Part shown: positions 7,262 to 14,988 of the stretch, piece after piece
How positions within the stretch are numbered: the first letter of the stretch is position 1
Layout of the letters: each line of letters begins with the position of its first letter
Assembly (NCBI RefSeq): GCF_028291745.1
Contig: NZ_JAQGNQ010000039.1
Coordinates: 1 to 32,575, forward strand
Length of the DNA stretch: 32,575 bases
Source: Ramlibacter sp.
GTDB lineage: Bacteria; Pseudomonadota; Gammaproteobacteria; Burkholderiales; Burkholderiaceae_C
Reading direction: 5' to 3'
Notes under the pieces: generated by a model
Told to the model about the DNA's origin: nothing
The model's database searches: none
The model's input: the letters and a program-made list of their open reading frames with translations, nothing else
Translations under genes and position numbers: made by a program

Positions 7262-8422
7262 TCACCCGGCGACTTCGGACAGGAATCCTCCGAGCAGGCT
7301 GTTCACCGGATCGGCGCGCTCCTGCTGCACCCAATGGCCGGCGCCCTCGACGAAATGCGTGCCGGCCATGCGCGTGCACACCTCGCTTGTCATGCGCTCC
7401 AAGGCGCCGGGCGACTGGTACGCGCCCCAGTCGCGCGCGCCGGAGACGAACAATGCCGGCACGTCGATGGTGCGGCCGGCAAACGCCTTGAGTTCGCCGG
7501 TGAAACGCGGGTCCGTTCCGATCCGGTAGCCCTGCAGGCCGCCCTGGAAGCCGGTACGCCCGTATTCGCCCGCATAGACCGTTAGCTCGGGTTTCGGCAA
7601 CCAGCCGCACGCGGCCACCTGCGCGGGAGTGGGCATCTCCGGCGCCACGGTCTGCGCCATGTCGCGGTCGCGGTCCATCACGTAGTAGGTTGGCATCTTG
7701 GCCAGTTCCTCCGCTGCCCACGAGCCCAGGTCGAACGGATCGTTGCCGGGCCAGTCGCCGCTCTTGTAGTGGAAGTAGGCGCGCAGGAAATCCTGAACGC
7801 CCTGCGGACAGTGCCACATGTCCTCGTTGGCCTGCCTCGTGGCGTAGTACCAGCGGTAATGCTTGCGCGGGCGAGGCAAGGCAGCGAGCGACTCCGGGAT
7901 GCCGGCCAGCGGCAGCGCGCCCTTGGCTGGCGCCTTTGCTGGGCCTGTGGGCAGCGCCGGCGCGCCCGGAAAAGCCGCACTCATCATCACCAGCGCGTGG
8001 AAGACATCTGGGCGGAGCAGCGCGCACCAAGCCGCGACCGGCGAACCGTAGTCGTGCCCGATCACCGCCGCCACGTGCTCGTAGCCGACGGCCTTGACCA
8101 AGCCCACGGCATCCGCGACGCGGTGGATGAAGCTGTAGGGCAGCAGGTCGTCGTCGTAGCGCACGTCGGCACCGCCGCTGCGGCCGTAGCCCCGCAGGTC
8201 CGGCGCGACGACGTGGTAGCCCCGGCTCGCCAAGAAGGGCAATTGCCGGCGCCAGCTGTAGGCCAGCTCCGGGAAGCCGTGAAGCAGCAGCACGCAGGGT
8301 CGGCCCGCGGTTTCGTGCCCTGCCTCCAGCACGTGCATCACGCAGCCGTTGTTGTTGTCCACGAAACGCGAGCGCACGCCGGCGGGCAGCACGGCGGGGT
8401 CATAGGGGATCTGCCAATTCAT
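7262..8422 (-). CDS. Epoxide hydrolase-type alpha/beta hydrolase
   Basis: A 386-residue alpha/beta-hydrolase with the epoxide hydrolase/haloalkane dehalogenase arrangement. LLHGFPE (residues 46-52) is the oxyanion-hole HGxP motif, PDLRGYGRSGG is the following strand, GHDYGSP carries the nucleophile Asp124, a cap domain with many aromatics (HYRWYY, YFHYKSGDWPG) follows, Asp331 in SGARDWGAY is the likely acid partner, and GAGHWVQQE holds the catalytic His363. An Asp rather than Ser nucleophile excludes ordinary esterases. It has an N-terminal extension of about 30 residues and no signal peptide. It is the last gene of a four-gene minus-strand operon, 44 bp after the isomerase-like gene, and is presumably regulated from the GntR-controlled promoter near 11510. 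Substrate unknown. Confidence 0.9.
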   Translation of the reverse strand: MNWQIPYDPAVLPAGVRSRFVDNNNGCVMHVLEAGHETAGRPCVLLLHGFPELAYSWRRQLPFLASRGYHVVAPDLRGYGRSGGADVRYDDDLLPYSFIHRVADAVGLVKAVGYEHVAAVIGHDYGSPVAAWCALLRPDVFHALVMMSAAFPGAPALPTGPAKAPAKGALPLAGIPESLAALPRPRKHYRWYYATRQANEDMWHCPQGVQDFLRAYFHYKSGDWPGNDPFDLGSWAAEELAKMPTYYVMDRDRDMAQTVAPEMPTPAQVAACGWLPKPELTVYAGEYGRTGFQGGLQGYRIGTDPRFTGELKAFAGRTIDVPALFVSGARDWGAYQSPGALERMTSEVCTRMAGTHFVEGAGHWVQQERADPVNSLLGGFLSEVAG

Positions 8423-8466
8423 GTCGGTCTCCTTGCCGGGGCCGCTTGCGCCGGCGCGCGCGATGG

Positions 8467-9078
8467 TCAGGCGCCGAGGAGGCGCTCGGCGAGCTGGTCG
8501 AGCCGGTCCTGCCCCCAGAAACGTTCCCCGCCCAGCACCCAGGTCGGCGAACCGAACACTTCGGCGGAGATAGCGCGCTGCGTATTCTCCCGGTAACGCT
8601 CGCGGGTCGCGGGAGCACGCGCGGATTCGACCAGTGCTGTCCCGTCCAGGCCGCAGTCCCGCGCGAGATCCGCGAGCAGGTCCCAGTCGCCGATGTCGCG
8701 GTCCTGCGCCCAGAGCGCACGCAGCACCGCGTGCGACAGCGCCGGCGCGTCCCCGCCCGCTGCTGCGGCACCGATCAACAGGCGGCTGGAGGGCTCGCGG
8801 TCGATGGGATGGTGCTTCGGCTCAATCGTCAGGGGCAGGCCCAGGCGGTGCGACCAGCGCGCGAGCTCCAGCAGCCGGTAGCTGCGCCGCGCTGCCGGGC
8901 GCTGCGCCACCGGCAGGCCACCGGTAGTGGCGAACACCGCGCTTAGGTCGAGCGGCAGCACCTCCACGTGGGCACGGGTCCGCCGCGTCAACTCGGTGAA
9001 GCGGCCGCTGCCCAGCCACGTCCACGGACTGGACGTGCTGAGCCAGTACTGGATCGCGACGGGCGCGGCGCCGCTCAC
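8467..9078 (-). CDS. 2-hydroxychromene-2-carboxylate isomerase/DsbA-like thioredoxin-fold protein
   Basis: A 203-residue protein. I place the start at the GTG whose GTGA overlaps the stop of the FAD oxidoreductase gene by 4 bp; the open frame extends far upstream only as a shadow of that gene. The N-terminus has a strand followed by STSSPWTWLG, matching the SPxxWL motif of glutathione-dependent HCCA isomerases and kappa-class GSTs (Ser17 would activate glutathione). A helical insert (residues 50-150) and the GSPTWVLGGERFWGQDRL C-terminal motif, where GVPxxxxxxxxFxGxDRL is usual, support this. In this family the enzyme isomerises aromatic ring-cleavage intermediates in naphthalene-type pathways. 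No such pathway is present here, so a different glutathione-dependent isomerisation is likely. Confidence 0.85.
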   Translation of the reverse strand: MSGAAPVAIQYWLSTSSPWTWLGSGRFTELTRRTRAHVEVLPLDLSAVFATTGGLPVAQRPAARRSYRLLELARWSHRLGLPLTIEPKHHPIDREPSSRLLIGAAAAGGDAPALSHAVLRALWAQDRDIGDWDLLADLARDCGLDGTALVESARAPATRERYRENTQRAISAEVFGSPTWVLGGERFWGQDRLDQLAERLLGA

Positions 9079-10460
9079 GAAGCGCGCACTTCCTCGGCGT
9101 GCAGAGGCATCTGCAGCTCGCGCAGTGCGGCCTGCACCCGGTCCAGCGGCACCCGGCGCACTGACACGCCCTGCTCCACCGCGATCGCGGCGGCCACGCC
9201 AGCGGCTTGGCCCGTGGCCATGCACGCCGGCATGTTGCGCGAGCGCGCATGCGCCTCGTGGTCCGCGGAGATGCATCGTCCCGCCACCAGCAACTGCTCG
9301 ACCCCCTGCGGCAGGAGGCAGCGGTACGGAATCTCGTACGGCGGCATGCTCTGGAAATCGACGTCGCCGCCCTTCGGATCGTGGATGTCCAGCGCCGAAT
9401 TGTCGGCGGCAATGCTGTCGTCGAAGCGGGTCTCGCCGCGCGAGTCGGCACCGGTCAGCGTGTATTCGCCGACGATGTGGCGCGTCTCGCGCACGCCGAG
9501 GATGGGCGACACTTGGCCCAGGCGCGCCTGCTCGAAGCCGGGCACGCGCTCCTTGAGGAAGCGGCACACGCCCTCGATCTGGCGATAACACTCCAGGATT
9601 GCGTCGGTGAATTCCTTGGGCGAGAACACGTTCACGCCGAGCACGCGCGTGGCATTGACGTACATCTGGCCGTCGGCGGTCTTGAGCGTGATGTTCTCGC
9701 GCTGCAGCTTGACGCCGGTCTCGGCCTGGAAGCGGCGCAGCATGCCATTGAAGCCGGTGAGCCACAGGCCGTAATCCAGTCCCGCCTCATCGGCCGGGAT
9801 GGCGCGCGCCGGTACGTCGTCGCAGGTGCGCGCCCAGTCTGCGAGTCGCTTGAGGTCGACGTTTTTCATGATGAAGTACATCGACACCGGCTGCATCTTC
9901 GCCTCACGCTCGCCCGAGCCCATCACGAACGGCGCACCGGCCTTGGCGGCCATGTCGGCGTCGGCGGAACAGTCGATCAGCACTTTCGTCCCGACAAACT
10001 GGCGGCCGCTCTTGCTCTCGATGATCACGCCCGTGATTGAGCCGTGCTCGACGTGCGGCGCCGACACGAAGGTCTCAAACAGGATCTGCACGCCCGCCTC
10101 CACGCACAGGCGCGTCAGCAGCATCTTCATGATCTCGGGATCGGTCGGCGAGGCGATGTGCACGCCGCCGGTCTTGGTGGTCGCCATGTAGTCGGCACCC
10201 GCGCCACCGACCGAGCGCGCCAGGTTCCAGATCTCCAGCGGGATGCCGCCGATGATGGCGCCCGAGGGCTTGGTGTTCAGCCCCAGAGTGAGAATACCGC
10301 CGAGGGAGCCGAAACGCTCTATCAGCACGACTTTCCTGCCGCGGCGCGCGGCCGCGATCGCTGCGATTGGGCCGGTCGTGCCCCCTCCAACGATGACGAC
10401 GTCCGCTTCCATCAGCACCGGAATTTCCCGGGCCGCTTCCTGGATGGTTGTCCTGTTCAC
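9075..10460 (-). CDS. FAD-dependent oxidoreductase (FAD_oxidored-type), module A
   Basis: A 461-residue flavoprotein. After about 18 residues it opens with a Rossmann dinucleotide-binding motif VVIVGGGTTGPIAAIAAA (glycines 25-30) and the acidic end of strand 2 (VVLIERFGSLGG). Later motifs are VLIDCSADADMAAKAG (the second FAD motif), GVRETRHIVGEYTLTG, PYEIPYRCLLPQGVEQLLVAGRCISADHEA and ARSRNMPACMATGQAAGVAAA, all typical of the FAD-dependent oxidoreductase family often found beside Bug genes. It is clearly paralogous to the protein at 13579-14958, sharing the same motif order and near-identical C-terminal signatures. It lies 34 bp after the Bug gene and overlaps the isomerase-like gene by 4 bp. 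Probably oxidises the imported hydroxy or carboxylic solute; the electron acceptor is unknown. Confidence 0.9.
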   Translation of the reverse strand: MNRTTIQEAAREIPVLMEADVVIVGGGTTGPIAAIAAARRGRKVVLIERFGSLGGILTLGLNTKPSGAIIGGIPLEIWNLARSVGGAGADYMATTKTGGVHIASPTDPEIMKMLLTRLCVEAGVQILFETFVSAPHVEHGSITGVIIESKSGRQFVGTKVLIDCSADADMAAKAGAPFVMGSGEREAKMQPVSMYFIMKNVDLKRLADWARTCDDVPARAIPADEAGLDYGLWLTGFNGMLRRFQAETGVKLQRENITLKTADGQMYVNATRVLGVNVFSPKEFTDAILECYRQIEGVCRFLKERVPGFEQARLGQVSPILGVRETRHIVGEYTLTGADSRGETRFDDSIAADNSALDIHDPKGGDVDFQSMPPYEIPYRCLLPQGVEQLLVAGRCISADHEAHARSRNMPACMATGQAAGVAAAIAVEQGVSVRRVPLDRVQAALRELQMPLHAEEVRAS

Positions 10461-10494
10461 TGTCTCTCCTGATTGACTATTACGAGGGCGCGCG

Positions 10495-11460
10495 TCAGTC
10501 GATGTGCGCGCCCGAATCCTTCACTGCCTTGGACCACTTCGTGATCTCGTTGCGGTTCCAGGCTGCGAACTGCTCCGGCGTGTTACCGACCACTTCGGCG
10601 CCCAGGACGCCGAGCTTCTCCTTGACGTCGGGCATGCGCAGCACGGCGACCAAGTCGGTGTAGATCTTGTCGACCACGGCCTTGGGCGTGCCCGCCGGCA
10701 CCAGTGCGCCGATCCACGACACCGCCTCGAAGCCGGGCAGGCCCGACTCCTCCATCGTCGGCACGTTGGGCAACGACGCCGCGCGATGCGTGCTGGTGAC
10801 GGCCAGCGGCTTCAGCCGCCCCGCGATCACGTGCGGGGTGACGGCCACGATGTTGTCCCACATCAGCGAGACTTGGCCGCTGAAGAGATCGCTGTAGGCG
10901 GCGGGCGTTCCCTTGTACGCGACGTGGACCAGGTCGGTGCCCGTGGAGGCCTTGAACATCTCGCCCGCAAGGTGGTTGGAGGTGCCGACTCCCCCGGAGC
11001 CGAAATTGAGCTTGCCCGGATGCGCCTTGGCGTAGGCAACGAGGTCCTTCACGTTGTTGACCGGCAGCGACGGGTTCGCCACGAGCACGAGCGGCGTCGT
11101 CGCGACCAGGGTGATGGGCGTGAAGTCCTTCAGGTAGTCGTAGTTCAGCTTGCTGTATAGCGACGTGCTGATCGCGTTGGCCACCGTGCCGAAGAAGATG
11201 GTGTAGCCGTCCGCTGGTGCGCGCGCGGCCATTTCGCTGCCCAAGTTACCGCCGGCGCCCGGGCGGTTGTCGATCACCACCGGCTGACCCCATTTGTCCG
11301 AAAGTTTCTGGCCGACGACACGGGCGATCACGTCCGTGGCGCTGGCGGCGGGAAAGCCGAACAGGATCCTGACCGGCCTGGTTGGCCACGCGTCAGCCGC
11401 GTGGGAGCAGGTCGCAGCAAAGGCGGTGGCCGCCGCGAGCGAAACGAGCAGGGACTTCAT
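10495..11460 (-). CDS. Bug/TctC-family substrate-binding protein, module A
   Basis: A 321-residue periplasmic binding protein. I chose the ATG giving MKSLLVSLAAATAFA; a TTG two codons upstream is nearer the AAGGAG ribosome binding site, so the start could be shifted by two residues. A Sec signal peptide ends at SHAADA. Bug hallmarks are WPTRPVRILFGFPAASATDVIARVV (ligand loop; AAS replaces the usual PGG), VIDNRPGAGGNLGSE, APADGYTIFFG, NYDYLKDFTPITLV and the C-terminal EITKWSKAVKDSG. It is the first gene of the operon Bug, FAD oxidoreductase, isomerase-like, epoxide hydrolase, with the promoter and operator at 11508-11536. No TctAB partner is present. The altered ligand loop may reflect an unusual ligand. 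Confidence 0.93.
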   Translation of the reverse strand: MKSLLVSLAAATAFAATCSHAADAWPTRPVRILFGFPAASATDVIARVVGQKLSDKWGQPVVIDNRPGAGGNLGSEMAARAPADGYTIFFGTVANAISTSLYSKLNYDYLKDFTPITLVATTPLVLVANPSLPVNNVKDLVAYAKAHPGKLNFGSGGVGTSNHLAGEMFKASTGTDLVHVAYKGTPAAYSDLFSGQVSLMWDNIVAVTPHVIAGRLKPLAVTSTHRAASLPNVPTMEESGLPGFEAVSWIGALVPAGTPKAVVDKIYTDLVAVLRMPDVKEKLGVLGAEVVGNTPEQFAAWNRNEITKWSKAVKDSGAHID

Positions 11461-11507
11461 CGACAAGGTGTCTCCTTCGATTTGGTTCTGGGGCGAGTTC
11501 GCGGCGA

Positions 11508-11536
11508 ATACTACAGTGCTCTATAGCACTGGTCAA
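11508..11536 (-). promoter_or_regulatory. Sigma-70-type promoter of the module A operon
   Basis: On the minus strand a -35 box TTGACC (11536-11531) and a -10 box TAGTAT (11513-11508) are separated by exactly 17 bp. This predicts a start site near 11501, about 40 nt before the Bug start codon and its AAGGAG ribosome binding site. It is the best-looking promoter in the window, and its spacer is filled by a palindrome (separate entry). Confidence 0.7.
11514..11531. promoter_or_regulatory. Palindromic operator, probably bound by the divergent GntR/UTRA regulator
   Basis: CAGTGCT and AGCACTG form perfect 7-bp arms around CTAT, an 18-bp palindrome. It fills the spacer between the -35 and -10 boxes of the minus-strand promoter and lies about 40 bp upstream of the GntR start codon. 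A dimer bound here would block RNA polymerase and could also autoregulate gntR. Assigning it to this regulator is inference from position; the geometry is seen directly. Confidence 0.65.
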
Positions 11537-11572
11537 CGAGGTGTGCGACCCGGTACCATCTCGGCCGAGCCC

Positions 11573-12349
11573 ATGAATACGCAAGGAAACATCACCCCGT
11601 CCGAGTTGATGGACAGGTACGCACATCCAGGTCTCCCCGGGGTCGCGAAGTACGCGCAGCTGCGCGAGACGCTCACCTCGGCGATCCGGGGGGGCCACTG
11701 GAAGCCGGGCAGCCAGCTGCCGGCGGAGCGGGAGCTCGCGCGGCTGACCGGCTTCAGCCTCGGCACGGTGCAGCGGGCGCTGCGCGAGCTCGCCGACCAA
11801 GGGCTGCTCGTTCGTACGCAGGGCAGCGGCACCTATGTGGCCGAGGGCCGCGCGGCGATCGACGAACCCATGTACCTGCGCTTTCTCGGCGAGCCGGGGG
11901 AGCCGGCCTTCCTGCCCCTGTACCCGAAGGTGCTGGCGCGCAAGCGCATCGCCGAACGCGGGGCCTGGTCCGAGTGGCTGCGGGAGCCGGCCGGGACGGT
12001 CGTGCGCATCACCCGGCGCATCAGCGTCAACGGCGAGTTCCACCTGTTCAACCGCTTCTACTTCAGCGCCGCGCGCTTCCCCGGCATCGCGTCGGCGCCG
12101 CTGTCCACCCTCGACGGCGCCAATCTCAAGCAACTGCTTGCCAGCGAGGTCAACGTGCCGGTCACGAAGGTGCGGCAGCGCGTCTCTCTCACGAAGCTTC
12201 CGGAAGACGCGGCGGCCGCCGTCGGCGTGAAGCCCGGCACGCGCGGCCTGCTGCTGGAAAGCGCCGCGATGGGCGGCCGCGAGCCGCTCTACTTCCTGGA
12301 GTCGTTCATCCCGCCGAATGAGCGGCGTCTGGACGTCTCAGCGCCCTGA
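11573..12349 (+). CDS. GntR-family regulator with UTRA effector domain (HutC type)
   Basis: A 258-residue regulator starting at the ATG of MNTQGNITPSEL. The winged HTH covers roughly residues 28-90: KYAQLRETLTSAIRGGHWKPG, LPAERELARLTGFSLGTVQRAL (recognition region) and ADQGLLVRTQGSGTYV (wing), all standard for GntR. The C-terminal part (100-250) has UTRA features: RITRRISVNGEFHLFNRFYF, LPEDAAAAVGVKPGTRGLLLE and the final PLYFLESFIPP strand. This places it in the HutC/FarR subgroup, which usually represses until a pathway metabolite binds. It is divergent from module A, with a palindrome inside that operon's promoter. The ligand is probably the module A substrate or intermediate. Confidence 0.92.
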   Translation: MNTQGNITPSELMDRYAHPGLPGVAKYAQLRETLTSAIRGGHWKPGSQLPAERELARLTGFSLGTVQRALRELADQGLLVRTQGSGTYVAEGRAAIDEPMYLRFLGEPGEPAFLPLYPKVLARKRIAERGAWSEWLREPAGTVVRITRRISVNGEFHLFNRFYFSAARFPGIASAPLSTLDGANLKQLLASEVNVPVTKVRQRVSLTKLPEDAAAAVGVKPGTRGLLLESAAMGGREPLYFLESFIPPNERRLDVSAP

Positions 12350-12390
12350 GGTCCCGGTTTCGGCGCGCGAGCCCGGCTACCCCCCAGGTA

Positions 12391-12491
12391 CAGTCGAGAC
12401 CACCACGCCGGCGGCGATGGGCACGATCATCCGCAAGGACATCGCGTTCTGGGGCAAGCTGCTGCGGGACTACAACGTGGAGCCGCAGTAG
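12391..12491 (+). pseudogene. C-terminal relic of a Bug/TctC solute-binding protein
   Basis: Translation of the frame ending in TAG at 12489-12491 gives about 33 residues that match the C-terminal helix-strand of Bug proteins: TTTPAAMGTIIRK, then DIAFWGKLLRDYNVEPQ. This corresponds to the usual TPxxFxxFIRxxIxKWGKVVRDxGIKPx ending. The rest of the gene (about 290 codons) is missing; upstream sequence directly abuts the end of the GntR gene. It indicates that a further Bug gene on the plus strand, probably once following gntR, was deleted. Too short for function. Confidence 0.7.
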
Positions 12492-12560
12492 CGGACAGGG
12501 ACCGGCAAGGGGCGCTTCCTTCCTGTTGCGGGGCGGCCCCCGGCGAGCCCGGCGGACCCC

Positions 12561-13481
12561 TCAGCCCTCAGCCCTCAAGCTGCCGCGTTCGCGCAGGTTC
12601 GCCAGCACCACCTCGATGAAACGTTGCGCCGCCGGCGGCATGGCGCGGTCGCGCAGCCGCAGCAAGCACAGGTCGCGCTTGACCACGGGATCCACCAGCG
12701 GCCGGAAGCGGATGCGCTCGCCCAGCTGCAGCTGCTGTGCGTACGAGGGCAGGATCGCGACGCCGAGTCCCTGCGCCACCAGCGCCGCCGCCGTCGCGAT
12801 CGACGCCACCTCGTAGAGCGTCTGCAGCCGCGCCCCGCTCGCGGCAAGCGACTGCTCGATCACCGCTTCCAACGCGTTGTCGCGCGCGAAGCCGATCAAG
12901 GGAAGCTCGCCGAGCTCGCCCCAGGCGACGCGCTCGCGCGCAGCCAGGGGGTGCGCCGCCGGGCAGGCCAGCATCAGCTCGTCATCCATCAGAACATCGA
13001 TGGCGAACCAGCCACGCTCGCCGCGCTCCAGCGGGCCGATGCCGATGTCGGCTTCCCCCTCCTGCACCAGCCGGCGGATCTGCCGCGGCGTTGCCTCGTC
13101 GCGCAGCACCACCCGCACGTCCGGGTTGTCTTCGCGGTACTGCGCGAGCAGGCGCGGCAGCAGCGTCCAGGCGAACGTCGGCGACACCGCGATGACCAGG
13201 CGCCCGCGCGCGCGCTCGGCATGCTGGCGGGTGCCGGCCACCGCCCTGTGCAGGTCGATGAGCATCTTCTCGGCGTGCGGCAGGAAGTCGCGGCCGGCGT
13301 CGGTCAACTTCACGCTGCGCGTGGTGCGCTCGAACAGCGGCACGCCGATCGCGTCCTCCAGCGTGCGTACCAGCGCTGACAGCGCGGACTGCGTCAGGTG
13401 CAGCCGCGTGGCGGCCGCCGAGAAGCCACTCAACTGCGCCACGGCCACGAAGCCCCGCAGTTGCCGGACGGTCACATTCAT
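12561..13481 (-). CDS. LysR-family transcriptional regulator, module B
   Basis: A 306-residue LysR-type regulator. The HTH lies at residues 1-60 (LRGFVAVAQLSGFSAAATRL, then HLTQSALSALVRTLEDAIG), the wing at VPLFERTTRSVKLTDAGRDF, and the effector domain starts near residue 90 with RGRLVIAVSPTFAWTLLPRL. A second half with EVASIATAAALVAQGLGVAILP is typical of the LTTR fold. It is divergently transcribed from the FAD oxidoreductase/Bug/DenD/OtnK operon with a 97-bp intergenic region, so it very likely controls it; the co-inducer is presumably an acid handled by that operon. A plausible binding palindrome lies at 13501-13516. Confidence 0.93.
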   Translation of the reverse strand: MNVTVRQLRGFVAVAQLSGFSAAATRLHLTQSALSALVRTLEDAIGVPLFERTTRSVKLTDAGRDFLPHAEKMLIDLHRAVAGTRQHAERARGRLVIAVSPTFAWTLLPRLLAQYREDNPDVRVVLRDEATPRQIRRLVQEGEADIGIGPLERGERGWFAIDVLMDDELMLACPAAHPLAARERVAWGELGELPLIGFARDNALEAVIEQSLAASGARLQTLYEVASIATAAALVAQGLGVAILPSYAQQLQLGERIRFRPLVDPVVKRDLCLLRLRDRAMPPAAQRFIEVVLANLRERGSLRAEG

Positions 13482-13500
13482 CGTCGAATTTTGTCAGTCC

Positions 13501-13516
13501 ATCGATTTTTATCGAT
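13501..13516. promoter_or_regulatory. Palindrome in the LysR/FAD-oxidoreductase intergenic region
   Basis: ATCGAT (13501-13506) and ATCGAT (13511-13516) flank TTTT, giving a 16-bp element with perfect inverted 6-bp arms, 19 bp upstream of the lysR start and in the only A/T-rich patch of the intergenic region. Position and symmetry suit an autoregulatory LysR site. A TTGTCA hexamer on the plus strand at 13491-13496 could be a -35 box for the divergent operon, but no good -10 box follows. Confidence 0.4.
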
Positions 13517-13578
13517 TGTATTGGTAAGCCGGCCCGCCCAGACTCCCGCCATTCGCCCACCAGGAAAGACACGACGAC

Positions 13579-14958
13579 ATGCTGAATCCCGGAACCCTGA
13601 TCGAGGAAACATTTGATGTGCTGGTGGCCGGCGCGGGCGTCGCCGGCATCTGCGCCGCGCTGGCCGCCGCGCGCCAGGGCGCGCGCACGGTGCTGCTCGA
13701 GCCGCGGCCCTTCATCGGCGGCAACGCCGCCACCGGGCTGTGCATCCATACCTTCAAGACGAAGGACGGCCGCCAGGTCGTCCACGGCTTGGCGCAGGAG
13801 ATCGTCGATCGCCTGGTCGAACAGGGCGGCGCCGTCGGCCACGTGCCGCTGCCCGATGGTTATGTGCACTCGATCACCCCCGTAGACGCCGACCTGTTCC
13901 GCATGGAGACCACGGCCATGCTGGCGCGCGCGGGCGTCACCATCCTGTACAACACCGCCCTCGTGGATGCGGACGCCCGCGACGGCCGCGTGCACCGCGT
14001 GCTGGTGTGCAGCAAGAGCCAGCTGGGTTACCTGAAGGCAAAAACCTTCGTCGATGCCACCGGCGATGCCGATCTGGCGCACCGCGCCGGCGCGCCGCTG
14101 CGCACGGGCTGGCCGGGCACGGGCGCGATGCAGCCGGTCTCCATGATGATGCGCGCCGTCTCGGTGGACACGCGCAAGGCCTGTGCCGCGCTGGCCGAGA
14201 AGCCGCCCGCGTTCGCCCGCAAGAAGGGCGTGGCCGAACCGATCCCGGTGTACTTCCATGGCACCTTCACGCGCTGGAACAAGGTCTTGCGCGAAGCGGG
14301 CGTGTACGACCACGACGACCACCAGTTCTGGACCAATACCGTCTGGCCGGACCAGCTGAATTTCAACGGCAGCCGCATGGCCAACATCGACGGCAGCAAC
14401 CCGCTGGCGCTGTCGCGCGCCACGGTGGCGCTGACCGAGCAGTTGCAGAAGCTCGGCGCCTTCCTGCGCCAGCACGTCGACGGCTTCCAGAGCGCGTCCT
14501 TCCTGCCCAATGCCTTCGTCGGCGTGCGCGAGACGCGCAATGTGCACGGCCTGTACGAGCTGAGCGAGAACGACATCCGCATCGGCGCGCGCTTCACCGA
14601 CGCCATCGGCCAGGGCTGCTTCCCGGTGGACATCCACCACCCGGACGGCAAGTCGCAGGAGCACATCGACATCGGCGGCGACGGCGCCTACGACATTCCC
14701 TACCGCAGCCTGGTGCCGCGCAGGACCGAGAACCTGCTGGTGGCCGGCCGCTGCATCTCCGTGAGCACCTATGCCCACGGCGCCACGCGCAACATGGCGC
14801 CGTGCATGACCACCGGCGAGGCGGCCGGCGTCGCCGCCGCGCTTTCGGCACAGAGCGACGTCGCCTGCGCCGAACTACCGCTCGGCAAGCTGCAGGACGC
14901 GCTGCTGGCCGCCGGGGTGTACCTGGGCGAGCCGCTGGAACAGCGCCGCGCGGCCTGA
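13579..14958 (+). CDS. FAD-dependent oxidoreductase (FAD_oxidored-type), module B
   Basis: A 459-residue flavoprotein and paralogue of the one at 9075-10460. The Rossmann motif DVLVAGAGVAGICAALAA (Gly18, Gly20, Gly23) is followed by TVLLEPRPFIGGNAATGLCI. Further motifs are TFVDATGDADLAHRAGAP, GVRETRNVHGLYELSEND, DIPYRSLVPRRTENLLVAGR and THE conserved ARNMAPCMTTGEAAG-type ending, seen here with a Thr before the Arg. No signal peptide, so cytoplasmic. It is the first gene of the plus-strand module B operon, 97 bp from the divergent lysR and 30 bp before a Bug gene. With DenD- and OtnK-like enzymes downstream, it may oxidise a short sugar acid or hydroxy acid; this is inference from neighbours. 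Confidence 0.9.
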   Translation: MLNPGTLIEETFDVLVAGAGVAGICAALAAARQGARTVLLEPRPFIGGNAATGLCIHTFKTKDGRQVVHGLAQEIVDRLVEQGGAVGHVPLPDGYVHSITPVDADLFRMETTAMLARAGVTILYNTALVDADARDGRVHRVLVCSKSQLGYLKAKTFVDATGDADLAHRAGAPLRTGWPGTGAMQPVSMMMRAVSVDTRKACAALAEKPPAFARKKGVAEPIPVYFHGTFTRWNKVLREAGVYDHDDHQFWTNTVWPDQLNFNGSRMANIDGSNPLALSRATVALTEQLQKLGAFLRQHVDGFQSASFLPNAFVGVRETRNVHGLYELSENDIRIGARFTDAIGQGCFPVDIHHPDGKSQEHIDIGGDGAYDIPYRSLVPRRTENLLVAGRCISVSTYAHGATRNMAPCMTTGEAAGVAAALSAQSDVACAELPLGKLQDALLAAGVYLGEPLEQRRAA

Positions 14959-14988
14959 GCTCCGACAATCATCCGAGGAGACCACAAC

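Noticed and set aside
9079..9765. N-terminal extension of the HCCA-isomerase-like protein
   Set aside because: This part overlaps the FAD oxidoreductase in another frame and has no family similarity; the GTGA overlap gives a natural start at 9078.
12560..12576. Short tandem TCAGCCC repeats
   Set aside because: Only two copies plus a partial, overlapping the 3' end of the lysR gene; likely chance slippage.
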